Notes under the pieces: model-generated
Databases searched by the model: none
Told to the model about the DNA's origin: nothing
Seen by the model: only the letters and a program-made list of their open reading frames with translations
From: Catenovulum adriaticum
GTDB lineage: Bacteria; Pseudomonadota; Gammaproteobacteria; Enterobacterales; Alteromonadaceae
Direction of reading: 5' to 3'
DNA length: 64,000 bases
Assembly: GCF_026725475.1 (NCBI RefSeq)
Contig: NZ_CP109965.1
Coordinates: forward strand, 1,860,001-1,924,000
Program-made: the position numbers and the translations under genes
Part shown: piece after piece, positions 8,895-17,480 of the stretch
How positions within the stretch are numbered: position 1 is the stretch's first letter
How the letters are laid out: each line of letters begins with the position of its first letter

Positions 8895-9842
8895 ATGCAA
8901 TCACTTGGTTTACAACATAGTAATATATATCCACTTAAATCTATCAAAACAACGTCGACTATTTTAATCGCACACAACAATATTAGTGTCATTCGTCAAT
9001 ACCAAAGCTTGTTTGAATCTTTATTTAATATTGAAATTGCAACTTGCGGACATTCCGCTTTAAACAAATTATCTAAACAAAATATTGACTTAGCTATTTT
9101 AAATGTTGAGTTACCTGGTTTGTCAGGTTTTTCGGTATTAAAACGCTTTAATACGCACACGCCTTTTAATAGTACGTCTTTTATTTTTATGAGCGAAGCC
9201 ACTAATATCGACCAAGAAAAAACCGCATTAGCGCTAGGCGCAATTGATTACATTAATACCTCTGGTCATACACAAATCACCTTTAACCGAGTGAAAAATA
9301 GTATGGAATTAATTGAGCAAAACAAACAGTTAGCACTTAGCTCAAATGTTGACGCATTAACAGGTTTGGCAAACCGTAAAATGTTAGATGATTCAATAAA
9401 TGATGAATTTGAGAAATCTGTCAGAGGCGATTATGCATTAACATTAATGATGATCGACATAGACGACTTTAAATTATTTAATGATGAATTTGGTCATTTA
9501 GAAGGAGATAAATGTCTTACACAGGTTGCTCAAACACTGAAATTATTCGAACAAAGAAACAGTGACTTAGCAGCTCGATTTGGCGGTGAAGAATTTACAT
9601 TAGTACTCCCCTACACAAATAGTGACGGTGCCAAACAACTTGCTAATAAAATAATCGAAAAAATTCAAGCGCTAAAAATTCGTCAATCGAAATTAGCGAC
9701 TCATGGGTTTGTCAGCATTAGCATAGGTATTGCGACGCATAATAATGGCATCCATTTTAACCACCCAGAAAAAATGATTGAAGATGCAGACAGCAAACTT
9801 TATCAGGCTAAAAGCTTAGGCAAAAATAGATTCGTCGACTAA
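8895..9842 (+). CDS. Diguanylate cyclase with degenerate receiver domain
   Basis: Cytoplasmic c-di-GMP synthase of 315 residues. Residues 22-140 form a receiver-like domain; residues 150-315 form a GGDEF domain with active-site GGEEF at 230-234 and the product-inhibition I-site RNSD at 221-224, so the cyclase should be active and feedback controlled. The receiver lacks its key residues: the phosphoacceptor position is Asn70 (DLAILNVELPG), the acidic pair is replaced by HNN (27-29), and the conserved Lys-Pro is absent (YINTSG). It therefore should not be switched by ordinary Asp phosphorylation. Transcribed alone, with an AAGGA site before the ATG. Confidence 0.9.
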   Translation: MQSLGLQHSNIYPLKSIKTTSTILIAHNNISVIRQYQSLFESLFNIEIATCGHSALNKLSKQNIDLAILNVELPGLSGFSVLKRFNTHTPFNSTSFIFMSEATNIDQEKTALALGAIDYINTSGHTQITFNRVKNSMELIEQNKQLALSSNVDALTGLANRKMLDDSINDEFEKSVRGDYALTLMMIDIDDFKLFNDEFGHLEGDKCLTQVAQTLKLFEQRNSDLAARFGGEEFTLVLPYTNSDGAKQLANKIIEKIQALKIRQSKLATHGFVSISIGIATHNNGIHFNHPEKMIEDADSKLYQAKSLGKNRFVD

Positions 9843-9900
9843 CGCTCGCGGTAATTTGTCGTGATTAACTTAATAGGCTTGCGATAAAAGGCGTAAAAAC

Positions 9901-11073
9901 TTATAACTGTTTAGCATAAGTCCAAAATTCAGACGATATTTTACCAATTAAACTTGATTCGGCATTCATTAACATTGCAAAACCAATTCCTAATTCAGGT
10001 GAATAGCCAATATCTGCACGAAACCCCTGTACCCAGCCAGAGTGATATATAACAGGATAATCTTTAAACTGATAAATTCGCCAACCATAGCCATAATGCG
10101 CATCCACTAAGTGATTACGCCAAAAACGCTTTCGCAAGTCTCTTTTGGTTTGTATCCTAGGCGTCGTGATCTCTTTTAATAAGCTGGGTGATAGCACATC
10201 TGGCGCATAACCCATATTTGCAATTAACCATTTAGCTAAATCCGTAATACTGGCATTAATCCCGGCAGCCGGTGCAACTTTATAAAAATCAGGCGTTACA
10301 GGAACGGTTCGCCATATGTATCGTTTAATTGATTTTCCCAGCTTATTTTTTTTACCTGTGCTAACACGTTGAACCAGCACATGGGGCTTAGCAATATTAT
10401 TCTCTTGTAAAAAAACATCTATCCCCACTGAAGCATTTTTCATATCCAATGGCGAAAATAATCTATCTTGCACTAAATTCGTAAAAGATTTTTTTTGGCT
10501 GGCCTCAATCGCAGGCTGAATGAGTGAGTAAGCAATGTTTTGGTAGCCATAACACTGATCTGGTTGGCATAACGGGGTAATACGATCAAACCGGCTAATG
10601 ATTTTTTCAAAACTCCAGTCTTCGTGTAATAAATTGTCGTACGCATTTGGCATAAGCCCACTGGAATGACTTAATAAGTGCCGTATTTTAATTTTATTAG
10701 CGGCTTGTTCGCTGGCAAGCGTAAATTTAGGAACAAATTTTGTAATAGGATCGGACAAGTCCAATTTATGCTCTTGCGCCAACATAGTGGTCACGGTCGC
10801 GGCAAAAGTTTTTGATACCGAAGCTAACCTAAAAACGGTCTCTGGAGTTACTTTTTGGGTTTGGGTTTTATCCGTATAACCAAAGGTTTCTAATGCTAGA
10901 ATTTCATCGTCTTTAATAATGGCATAAGCGCCACCCGGAATATTCAATTCTTTAAATTGCCTAGCCACACTAGACGAAAAACTTTGGTTAAAATGGCTTA
11001 TTTTATTTGCACAAGCCAAGGGCACTATAAAAATAGTGAGTAGACTAAAAATAACAATGTTTAATTTGGCCAT
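9901..11073 (-). CDS. Exported serine hydrolase of the beta-lactamase class C / esterase family
   Basis: A 390-residue protein with an N-terminal signal peptide (hydrophobic residues 5-20, ending PLACA). The catalytic motifs of the class C-like superfamily are present: SVSK at 85-88, YQN at 177-179 and HSG at 344-346 in place of KTG. This domain is shared by beta-lactamases, D-Ala-D-Ala carboxypeptidases and esterases, and the HSG variant is usual for the non-beta-lactamase members, so the substrate cannot be fixed from sequence. It is a single gene between a cyclase and pyruvate kinase with no functional link apparent. Confidence 0.85.
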   Translation of the reverse strand: MAKLNIVIFSLLTIFIVPLACANKISHFNQSFSSSVARQFKELNIPGGAYAIIKDDEILALETFGYTDKTQTQKVTPETVFRLASVSKTFAATVTTMLAQEHKLDLSDPITKFVPKFTLASEQAANKIKIRHLLSHSSGLMPNAYDNLLHEDWSFEKIISRFDRITPLCQPDQCYGYQNIAYSLIQPAIEASQKKSFTNLVQDRLFSPLDMKNASVGIDVFLQENNIAKPHVLVQRVSTGKKNKLGKSIKRYIWRTVPVTPDFYKVAPAAGINASITDLAKWLIANMGYAPDVLSPSLLKEITTPRIQTKRDLRKRFWRNHLVDAHYGYGWRIYQFKDYPVIYHSGWVQGFRADIGYSPELGIGFAMLMNAESSLIGKISSEFWTYAKQL

Positions 11074-11158
11074 ACTTAATCTTGCAAAAATAACTGAACT
11101 CCGGTTATTTAAAGCTGATAATTCTACCGAGTTAATAAACGAATAAACAGTAAAAACA

Positions 11159-11186
11159 AAAAAACCAGTTCAATTGAACTGGTTTT
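11159..11186 (-). terminator. Rho-independent terminator after pyruvate kinase
   Basis: A perfect inverted repeat, CCAGTTCAA/TTGAACTGG, flanked by A5 on one side and T5 on the other. It lies 23 bp past the pyk stop codon on the minus strand and could work on either strand. Confidence 0.85.
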
Positions 11187-11208
11187 TAATATACAGCTTA
11201 AGCTAAGT

Positions 11209-12621
11209 TTAAACTAAAGCTTTAACTGTGTTAATTTCAAAGCGGTTAGTTTCACCTTTAGGTGAACCTGGTGCACTTTTCGCAACAATCACTAAGCTCT
11301 CGTCAGTTAATGTTTTATTATCAACTAATGGGCTTAATGCTTTGTTAAGTACAGTTGCTCTGTCTTCAACATCAATTAAATAAGCATCAACACCATAACT
11401 TAACGATAATAAACGTAGTGGCTCTGGCTCATAACACGCAGCATAAATAGGTGCTGAAGGTCTGTGTGAAGCAATTTGACGAACCGTTGTACCTTGACGA
11501 GTTGGTACAATAATCGCGTCAACATCTAAATCACGCGCCGCTTTTGCAACAGATTTAGCAATGTAAGCTTGTAAATCATCACGGCTATCTTCGATATCAA
11601 AGTTAATTCCTTTTGCAGTTTCAACTTCAACATGGCGCGCTATACGGGCCATAGTTTCAACCGCTTCAAACGGGTAATCACCATAAGCTGATTCACCTGA
11701 TAACATGAGTGCATCAGTGCCGTCTAATACCGCATTTGCAACATCTGAAATTTCAGCACGAGTTGGGCGTGGGTTTTGAATCATGCTTTCAAGCATTTGA
11801 GTTGCAGTAATGACTGGGACTTTTGCTCGAATACATTTTTGAATCATGTCTTTTTGTACTAATGGTACTTGCTCACCCGGAATTTCAATCCCTAAGTCAC
11901 CACGAGCAACCATAACGCCGTAAACCACTTCTAAAATTTCGTCTAAGTTTTCAACCCCTTCACGGTTTTCAATTTTAGCGATAATTTTAATTGGTGAATT
12001 TTTAGCGTCTAAGATTTCTTGTACGTCTAACACATCTTGTTTGTTACGTACAAATGAGTGTGCGATAAAATCAACACCCGCTTCAATCGCCATTTCAATA
12101 AATGACTTATCACGCTCAGTAACTGAAGGTAATTTAATTTCAACACCCGGTACATTAACGCTTTTCTTTTTCTTGATTTTGCCGTTATTTAATGCCGTTG
12201 TGTATAAAGCTTCACTGTCTTTGCTATCAACAACTAATTCTAATAAACCGTCGTCAATTAAAATGTGCGCGCCAACCGGTACATCATTTACAAAACCTAA
12301 ATAGTTTACTTGTACCGCATCGCGTGTCGTTGCTACGTCTAAACCATCTGCACGAAAAGTGACTTTATCGCCAGTTTTGATTGATAGGTCTTCTTCAATT
12401 TTTAAATTAGTACGCATTTCTGGGCCTTTGGTATCAACCAAAACCGCTAATTTTTCACTGACTTTACGTACATTCTCGATAACCACTTTGGTATCTTCAG
12501 GGGTTTGATGAGCCGTGTTTAAACGGATCACGTTTACACCACGTTTATATAACTCACCAATAAATTCAACATCGCCTTTAAGGTCTGATACCGTTGCGAC
12601 AATTTTTGTCTTTTTGCTCAT
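11209..12621 (-). CDS. pyk: Pyruvate kinase
   Basis: Glycolytic enzyme making pyruvate and ATP from phosphoenolpyruvate and ADP. Full length at 470 residues. Recognisable motifs are the N-terminal KTKIVATVSD, the DTKGPEMRT loop, IIAKIENREGVENLDEI with the catalytic Lys, VARGDLGIEIP, and ITATQMLESMIQNPRPTRAE. Where common enterobacterial enzymes have RLNFSHG this protein has VIRLNTAHQTPED, a pattern I associate with Bacteroidetes-type pyruvate kinases, so it may represent a distinct lineage. Single gene with its own terminator. Confidence 0.95.
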   Translation of the reverse strand: MSKKTKIVATVSDLKGDVEFIGELYKRGVNVIRLNTAHQTPEDTKVVIENVRKVSEKLAVLVDTKGPEMRTNLKIEEDLSIKTGDKVTFRADGLDVATTRDAVQVNYLGFVNDVPVGAHILIDDGLLELVVDSKDSEALYTTALNNGKIKKKKSVNVPGVEIKLPSVTERDKSFIEMAIEAGVDFIAHSFVRNKQDVLDVQEILDAKNSPIKIIAKIENREGVENLDEILEVVYGVMVARGDLGIEIPGEQVPLVQKDMIQKCIRAKVPVITATQMLESMIQNPRPTRAEISDVANAVLDGTDALMLSGESAYGDYPFEAVETMARIARHVEVETAKGINFDIEDSRDDLQAYIAKSVAKAARDLDVDAIIVPTRQGTTVRQIASHRPSAPIYAACYEPEPLRLLSLSYGVDAYLIDVEDRATVLNKALSPLVDNKTLTDESLVIVAKSAPGSPKGETNRFEINTVKALV

Positions 12622-12788
12622 TATTTACTCTTCGCCATTAATTATAAAAATAATTTCGCGCATTATACGCTGATTTGATTGCCAATTCCGACTAAAAAAA
12701 CAAATATAGTAATATGCTAAACAATATTCGCCATAACTTGCTTTGATACAAGCTTAATTAATCATTTAACAGACTCATATTAATTTGC

Positions 12789-14072
12789 CTATTCGTTATT
12801 AGATTGTGCTTTTTTAGCAGCGCGCTTTGCCATTTTTTTAGCTTTGGCAGCCACTTGTTTCTTTTGTACCAATTTTCGAGCTTTTGGCTTAGATTTTTTT
12901 GTCGGTATTTTGGCTTCTTTGTGTTTAGGCTCTAAACCTTTAATTACACGCCTTGCTAATTTCTCTTTAACGTAGCGCTCAACTTTGCCTAATACCGCCA
13001 CATCATGCGCTTCAATAAAACTAACTGCTGTGCCTTTTTTACCCGCTCGACCCGTTCGGCCAATTCTATGTACGTAAATATCGGCGGTTCGAGGCATATC
13101 AAAGTTAAATACATGACTAACATCGTCAATATCAATACCGCGCGCGGCGACATCCGTTGCCACTAAAATATTACGATAACCCGAGGTAAAAGCTTTAACG
13201 GCTTTTTGCCGTTTATCTTGCGCCATATCCCCTTGTAACCAAGCACAGGCTAAATCGGCAGTATTTAGCTGACCGCATAACTCTGCTACCCGCTCACGCG
13301 TTTTAACAAAAACAATCGCTTTTTGAACTTCATCAGCTTTTAACCAATGAATTAACTGAGATAATTTGTGAGTACGATCATCTGATAAATGCACCCATTG
13401 GATAATTTTTGCTTTTTCACGACGCGGAGAATCGGCTTCAACTAATACTGGGTCGGTTAAAAACTTATTAGCAAAGCTTTCAACGCCCTTGCCTTCTAGC
13501 GTGGCTGAAAATAACAAAGTTTGTTTGCGCCATTGAGTTTCGGCGCCAATTTTTTCAATAATTTGGCCAAAGCCCATATCTAACATACGGTCGGCTTCAT
13601 CAAGCACTAACCATTCAATGTCGCGACAATCGAATGTTTCGTTTTCAATATATTCGAGCAAACGCCCTGGTGTGGCCACTAATATATCAACTAAACCGTC
13701 TGAAATATCTTTATGTTTACCATAATTGATCCCACCGGTAATAATGGCGCAGTTTGCTTCGGTAAAACAACTAAGCTGTTTTGCCACTTTATAGGTTTGT
13801 TCGGCGAGTTCACGGGTAGGTGATAAAATTAAAATTCGAACCCCGTTTGTTCGGCCTCTGGGATAATCTAAAATATGCTGTAATGCCGGTAAAACAAAGC
13901 CGGCTGTTTTACCCGTACCCGTTGCCGCGCTGGCTAAAATATCTTTACCATCTAACGCTGGCGGTATGGCTAACTGTTGAATAACTGTCGGCTTAGTGTA
14001 GCCTTGTTGTTCAACCGCATTGAGTAAAACATCATCTAATTCTAAATCGGAAAAATTCACGGGTATTCTCAC
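12789..14072 (-). CDS. srmB: DEAD-box ATP-dependent RNA helicase SrmB
   Basis: RNA helicase that assists early assembly of the large ribosomal subunit. All DEAD-box motifs are visible: the Q motif region (KPTVIQQLAIPPALDGKD), ASAATGTGKT, PTRELA, TPGR, DEAD (VLDEADRMLDMGFG), SAT, and the C-terminal ARGIDIDDVSHVFNFDMPR and HRIGRTGRAG. The text follows E. coli SrmB closely, including WRKQTLLFSATLEG and the FNFDMPR segment. The C-terminal 60 residues are a Lys/Ala-rich basic tail, as expected for RNA binding. 427 residues. Confidence 0.9.
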   Translation of the reverse strand: MRIPVNFSDLELDDVLLNAVEQQGYTKPTVIQQLAIPPALDGKDILASAATGTGKTAGFVLPALQHILDYPRGRTNGVRILILSPTRELAEQTYKVAKQLSCFTEANCAIITGGINYGKHKDISDGLVDILVATPGRLLEYIENETFDCRDIEWLVLDEADRMLDMGFGQIIEKIGAETQWRKQTLLFSATLEGKGVESFANKFLTDPVLVEADSPRREKAKIIQWVHLSDDRTHKLSQLIHWLKADEVQKAIVFVKTRERVAELCGQLNTADLACAWLQGDMAQDKRQKAVKAFTSGYRNILVATDVAARGIDIDDVSHVFNFDMPRTADIYVHRIGRTGRAGKKGTAVSFIEAHDVAVLGKVERYVKEKLARRVIKGLEPKHKEAKIPTKKSKPKARKLVQKKQVAAKAKKMAKRAAKKAQSNNE

Positions 14073-14308
14073 TTTACAATAATGCGCACATTCTAACTTG
14101 ATACCCCTTTAAGTAAAGCAATCAAAGAACAATTGTCATGAATTACTGATAATTTTTTATTAAATTTGATTATTTTTCAATTTAGTTTGATAGACTGATC
14201 GATGCTCATGAAGCCAATCACATCCAAAGGACTCAAACTAAAGAGTTTAATAGCATAAAAAATATCAGAACTAGGTTTGAAGCTAACTAAAACAGGCGAA
14301 GATGATTA

Positions 14309-17300
14309 ATGAATGTATACGATGCTGAGTTAACCGAACAATTTGGTCAAGCCACATATAAAAAAGGCTTAGAGCATTATTTGCAAGATAATGTCACAAA
14401 ACTAAAATCCATTAGCTTGTTAAACACTGTGACGGCTGTGGTTGAAAATAAAAAGCAACAATTTAGAGTCGCGATTGATAAAGCTGATTTATCAAGCTTG
14501 TGTACCTGTGAAAATAGCGGCCATTGCGAGCACGCGGTAGCAACATTAATTGCAGCAGAAGCCAATAATTTAATTGACCGCACGCCCGTAAGACCTTTTG
14601 GGCAATGGCAACAAAATGCCGAAGAGGCATTCGGCTGGCACGCTCAAAATAAACCCAATTTAGACCCAAAAACCGATGGCATTGCGTATTGTTTGTCGCC
14701 CGTGTTAGAACAAAATACCCATTACACTCGAATTCAATTAAGTTTAGCTGGGCACGCTCAACCTAGAAATGATGAAGACAACGACGTACTCGCTGTTTTT
14801 AATCAAGAAAAAAATGAAAAAACCAGCCACCAGCTATATTTAGAAGGCCAGCAAGCTAATTTAGCTTTACCTAAATTATTAGAAACCGGACGTTGCTATT
14901 GGCAATCGGCTAAACAAGCGCCTATTCACTATGGTGCGCCGCGTAAACTAAAACATCAGTGGAAAAAGCAAGACGACGAATTTAAACTCATTTTTAGTTT
15001 AGAAAAAGCCGAAAAGTGGTTTTTAATCCCAGCTGAAAAACCTTGGTACTATGACCCGGCTAAAGGCACCATTGGCACAATAGATACCGAGCTAAACGGC
15101 GCTTTGTTACATACTTTACTAAACTTGCCTGCGTTAAATGAAAAAGAACTAATAGAATTTTCAGTGTGGCAAACCCAACATAATGTATCGCCTCGCATTG
15201 AACTGCCTTTGACTAAAGACATAAAAGTAATCAAAGAAAAGCTCACGCCCGTATTTAGAATTGGCTTAAATGACGCTGGTTATATCGCCAAACTCAGAAT
15301 GAAATATGACGATTACGAAATTCCCATGACTTTAGTCAGTCAGCTTTATTATCAATTAGAGCAACAAAACTCTAGCGTACAAATTTACCGTAACCAATCT
15401 CAAGAACGAAAAGCATTTTACTTGCTAGAAAATTACGGTTTTGCACATAGCAAAGGCGTTGGCAAACAAAACGATTTTGTTTTTTTCTACAATACAGAAA
15501 TTGGCGTTCGATATGACCAGTTTTGGTTAAACATATTTGAAGAAGTAATGCCCTTACTTATTTCTCAGGGTTGGCAAGTCGAGTTTGAAGAAGGTGTTCA
15601 TCCAATTAGCATCATTAATGATCCGGATTTTGAGTACCAAATAAACGAAAACAAAGACTGGTTTAAACTGGGGATGAAAATTGATTTTGACGGACAAAAA
15701 ATTGATTTAATTCCGGTATTAGTTAATTGGTTAAAGCAAACTGAAAACTGGCGCGCCCAAACTGGACGTGTAAAAATTGCCTTAAACCGCCATCAGTTTG
15801 TGCGCATTCATATTGATAAACTCAAACCAATTTTAAATATCTTGCAAGAAGCCAGTAACAAACAAGCGCAATTTTCTAACCGACAAGCACACTTATTAAA
15901 CAGTATTCCTGAAATTAACTCATGTATTGGCGGTACCCATGTAAAACGCTTAGCTAACATACTCGCTAATTTTGAAGGGATTCGCCCTGTCGACTTACCA
16001 CAAACAGTTAATGCAGATTTACGACCTTATCAGCAACAAGGCTTAAACTGGTTAATGTTTTTAATGGAGTATCAATTTGGCGGTATTTTAGCGGATGACA
16101 TGGGCCTAGGTAAAACCCTGCAAACTCTAAGCATGTTAGAAGTGATGCGTTTAAATGGTCAATTAGATAGACCCGCATTAGTGGTATGCCCAACGAGTTT
16201 AGTTGGTAACTGGATTAATGAATCTCATAAATTTACCCCTAATTTAAATATAAAATCAGCACATGGTAGTAGTCGTCAAAAAACCTTAGATACACTCGCT
16301 GATTACGATGTTGTGGTAACCACTTACCCATTAATTAACCGAGATTTTGAGCAGCTTGAACAACAAGAATTTAAGCTACTTATTTTAGATGAAGCACAAA
16401 ATATTAAAAACCCTAGAGCGCAAATGACGCAAAGCATAAAACGACTCAATTCAGATTACCGTTTATGTTTAAGTGGTACGCCTATTGAAAATCACTTAGG
16501 CGAACTTTGGTCGCTATTTGACTTTTTAATGCCTGGCTTTTTAGGACCGCAAAATAAATTTAGTAAAGAATACCGCAAGCCAATAGAAACCTTGCAAGAC
16601 CAAGATGTTCAATACAGGCTGCACAAAAAAATTAAACCTTTTGTATTACGTCGTAAAAAAGAAGAAGTTGCCAAAGAATTACCTAAAAAGACAGAAATTG
16701 TTAAATACATTTCGTTAGATAACGATCAGCGCATGTTATATGAAGCGATTCGAATCAGCATGGAAGATAAAGTTAAAAACATTTTAAAAGACAAAGGCCT
16801 CGCCAAAAGCCAACTTGAATGTTTAGACGCGCTGCTTAAACTAAGACAAATTTGCTGTGCACCACAACTGCTTAACTTTGAGAGCACTCAGCAAATTAAA
16901 ACGTCAGCCAAGCTAGAGTATATAAAAGAAACCGTACCTGAAATGCTAGAAGAAGGCCGCAAGATTTTGCTTTTTTCTCAGTTTGCTCAAATGCTACATA
17001 TTATTTCAGGTGAGTTAGAAGCTTTAGGTATAGATTACGCAAAATTAACAGGCGAAACTCGCGATAGGCAATCGCAAATTGAGCGTTTTCAAAATGGTGA
17101 AGTATCCATCTTTTTAATTTCGTTAAAAGCAGGCGGTACTGGCTTAAATTTAACCGCGGCCGATACGGTTATTCATTATGACCCTTGGTGGAACCCAGCA
17201 TCAGAAGCACAAGCCAGTGACCGAGCTTACCGAATAGGACAAACCAAACCAGTGTTTGTGTACAAATTGATTTGTGAAGAAACCATTGAAGAAAAAGTAC

Positions 17301-17416
17301 TAAAAATGCAGGAAAGCAAAAAATCGCTCAACCAAAGTATGTTTGGTAAACAAAGCATAGACTCAATAAAAGATCTAACCGCCGATAATTTGCTGGAGCT
17401 TTTTAAAAATACCTAA
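14309..17416 (+). CDS. SNF2/Swi2-family helicase with N-terminal SWIM zinc finger
   Basis: A 1035-residue RapA/SNF2-type ATPase that probably translocates on double-stranded DNA or remodels protein-DNA complexes. A SWIM-type CxC...CxH zinc finger (CTCENSGHCEHA) lies at about residue 66-77. The ATPase core runs from about 570: GGILADDMGLGKTLQTL (Walker A), LILDEAQNIKNP (DEAQ box), LCLSGTPIENHLGELWSLFDF, and the C-terminal lobe with LISLKAGGTGLNLTAADTV and SDRAYRIGQ. Such proteins are widespread in gammaproteobacteria with no agreed role. Single gene; an upstream GAAGATGATT stretch precedes the ATG. Confidence 0.9.
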   Translation: MNVYDAELTEQFGQATYKKGLEHYLQDNVTKLKSISLLNTVTAVVENKKQQFRVAIDKADLSSLCTCENSGHCEHAVATLIAAEANNLIDRTPVRPFGQWQQNAEEAFGWHAQNKPNLDPKTDGIAYCLSPVLEQNTHYTRIQLSLAGHAQPRNDEDNDVLAVFNQEKNEKTSHQLYLEGQQANLALPKLLETGRCYWQSAKQAPIHYGAPRKLKHQWKKQDDEFKLIFSLEKAEKWFLIPAEKPWYYDPAKGTIGTIDTELNGALLHTLLNLPALNEKELIEFSVWQTQHNVSPRIELPLTKDIKVIKEKLTPVFRIGLNDAGYIAKLRMKYDDYEIPMTLVSQLYYQLEQQNSSVQIYRNQSQERKAFYLLENYGFAHSKGVGKQNDFVFFYNTEIGVRYDQFWLNIFEEVMPLLISQGWQVEFEEGVHPISIINDPDFEYQINENKDWFKLGMKIDFDGQKIDLIPVLVNWLKQTENWRAQTGRVKIALNRHQFVRIHIDKLKPILNILQEASNKQAQFSNRQAHLLNSIPEINSCIGGTHVKRLANILANFEGIRPVDLPQTVNADLRPYQQQGLNWLMFLMEYQFGGILADDMGLGKTLQTLSMLEVMRLNGQLDRPALVVCPTSLVGNWINESHKFTPNLNIKSAHGSSRQKTLDTLADYDVVVTTYPLINRDFEQLEQQEFKLLILDEAQNIKNPRAQMTQSIKRLNSDYRLCLSGTPIENHLGELWSLFDFLMPGFLGPQNKFSKEYRKPIETLQDQDVQYRLHKKIKPFVLRRKKEEVAKELPKKTEIVKYISLDNDQRMLYEAIRISMEDKVKNILKDKGLAKSQLECLDALLKLRQICCAPQLLNFESTQQIKTSAKLEYIKETVPEMLEEGRKILLFSQFAQMLHIISGELEALGIDYAKLTGETRDRQSQIERFQNGEVSIFLISLKAGGTGLNLTAADTVIHYDPWWNPASEAQASDRAYRIGQTKPVFVYKLICEETIEEKVLKMQESKKSLNQSMFGKQSIDSIKDLTADNLLELFKNT

Positions 17417-17480
17417 GCTTTTTAATGATAAAATGATCGTGGTATTGATTAATATTAGCTAATAAAAGTGACAGTCAGGC

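Noticed and set aside
9901..11073. Annotation as an AmpC beta-lactamase
   Set aside because: The third motif is HSG rather than KTG and the overall sequence is of the general serine hydrolase group, so antibiotic resistance is not supported.
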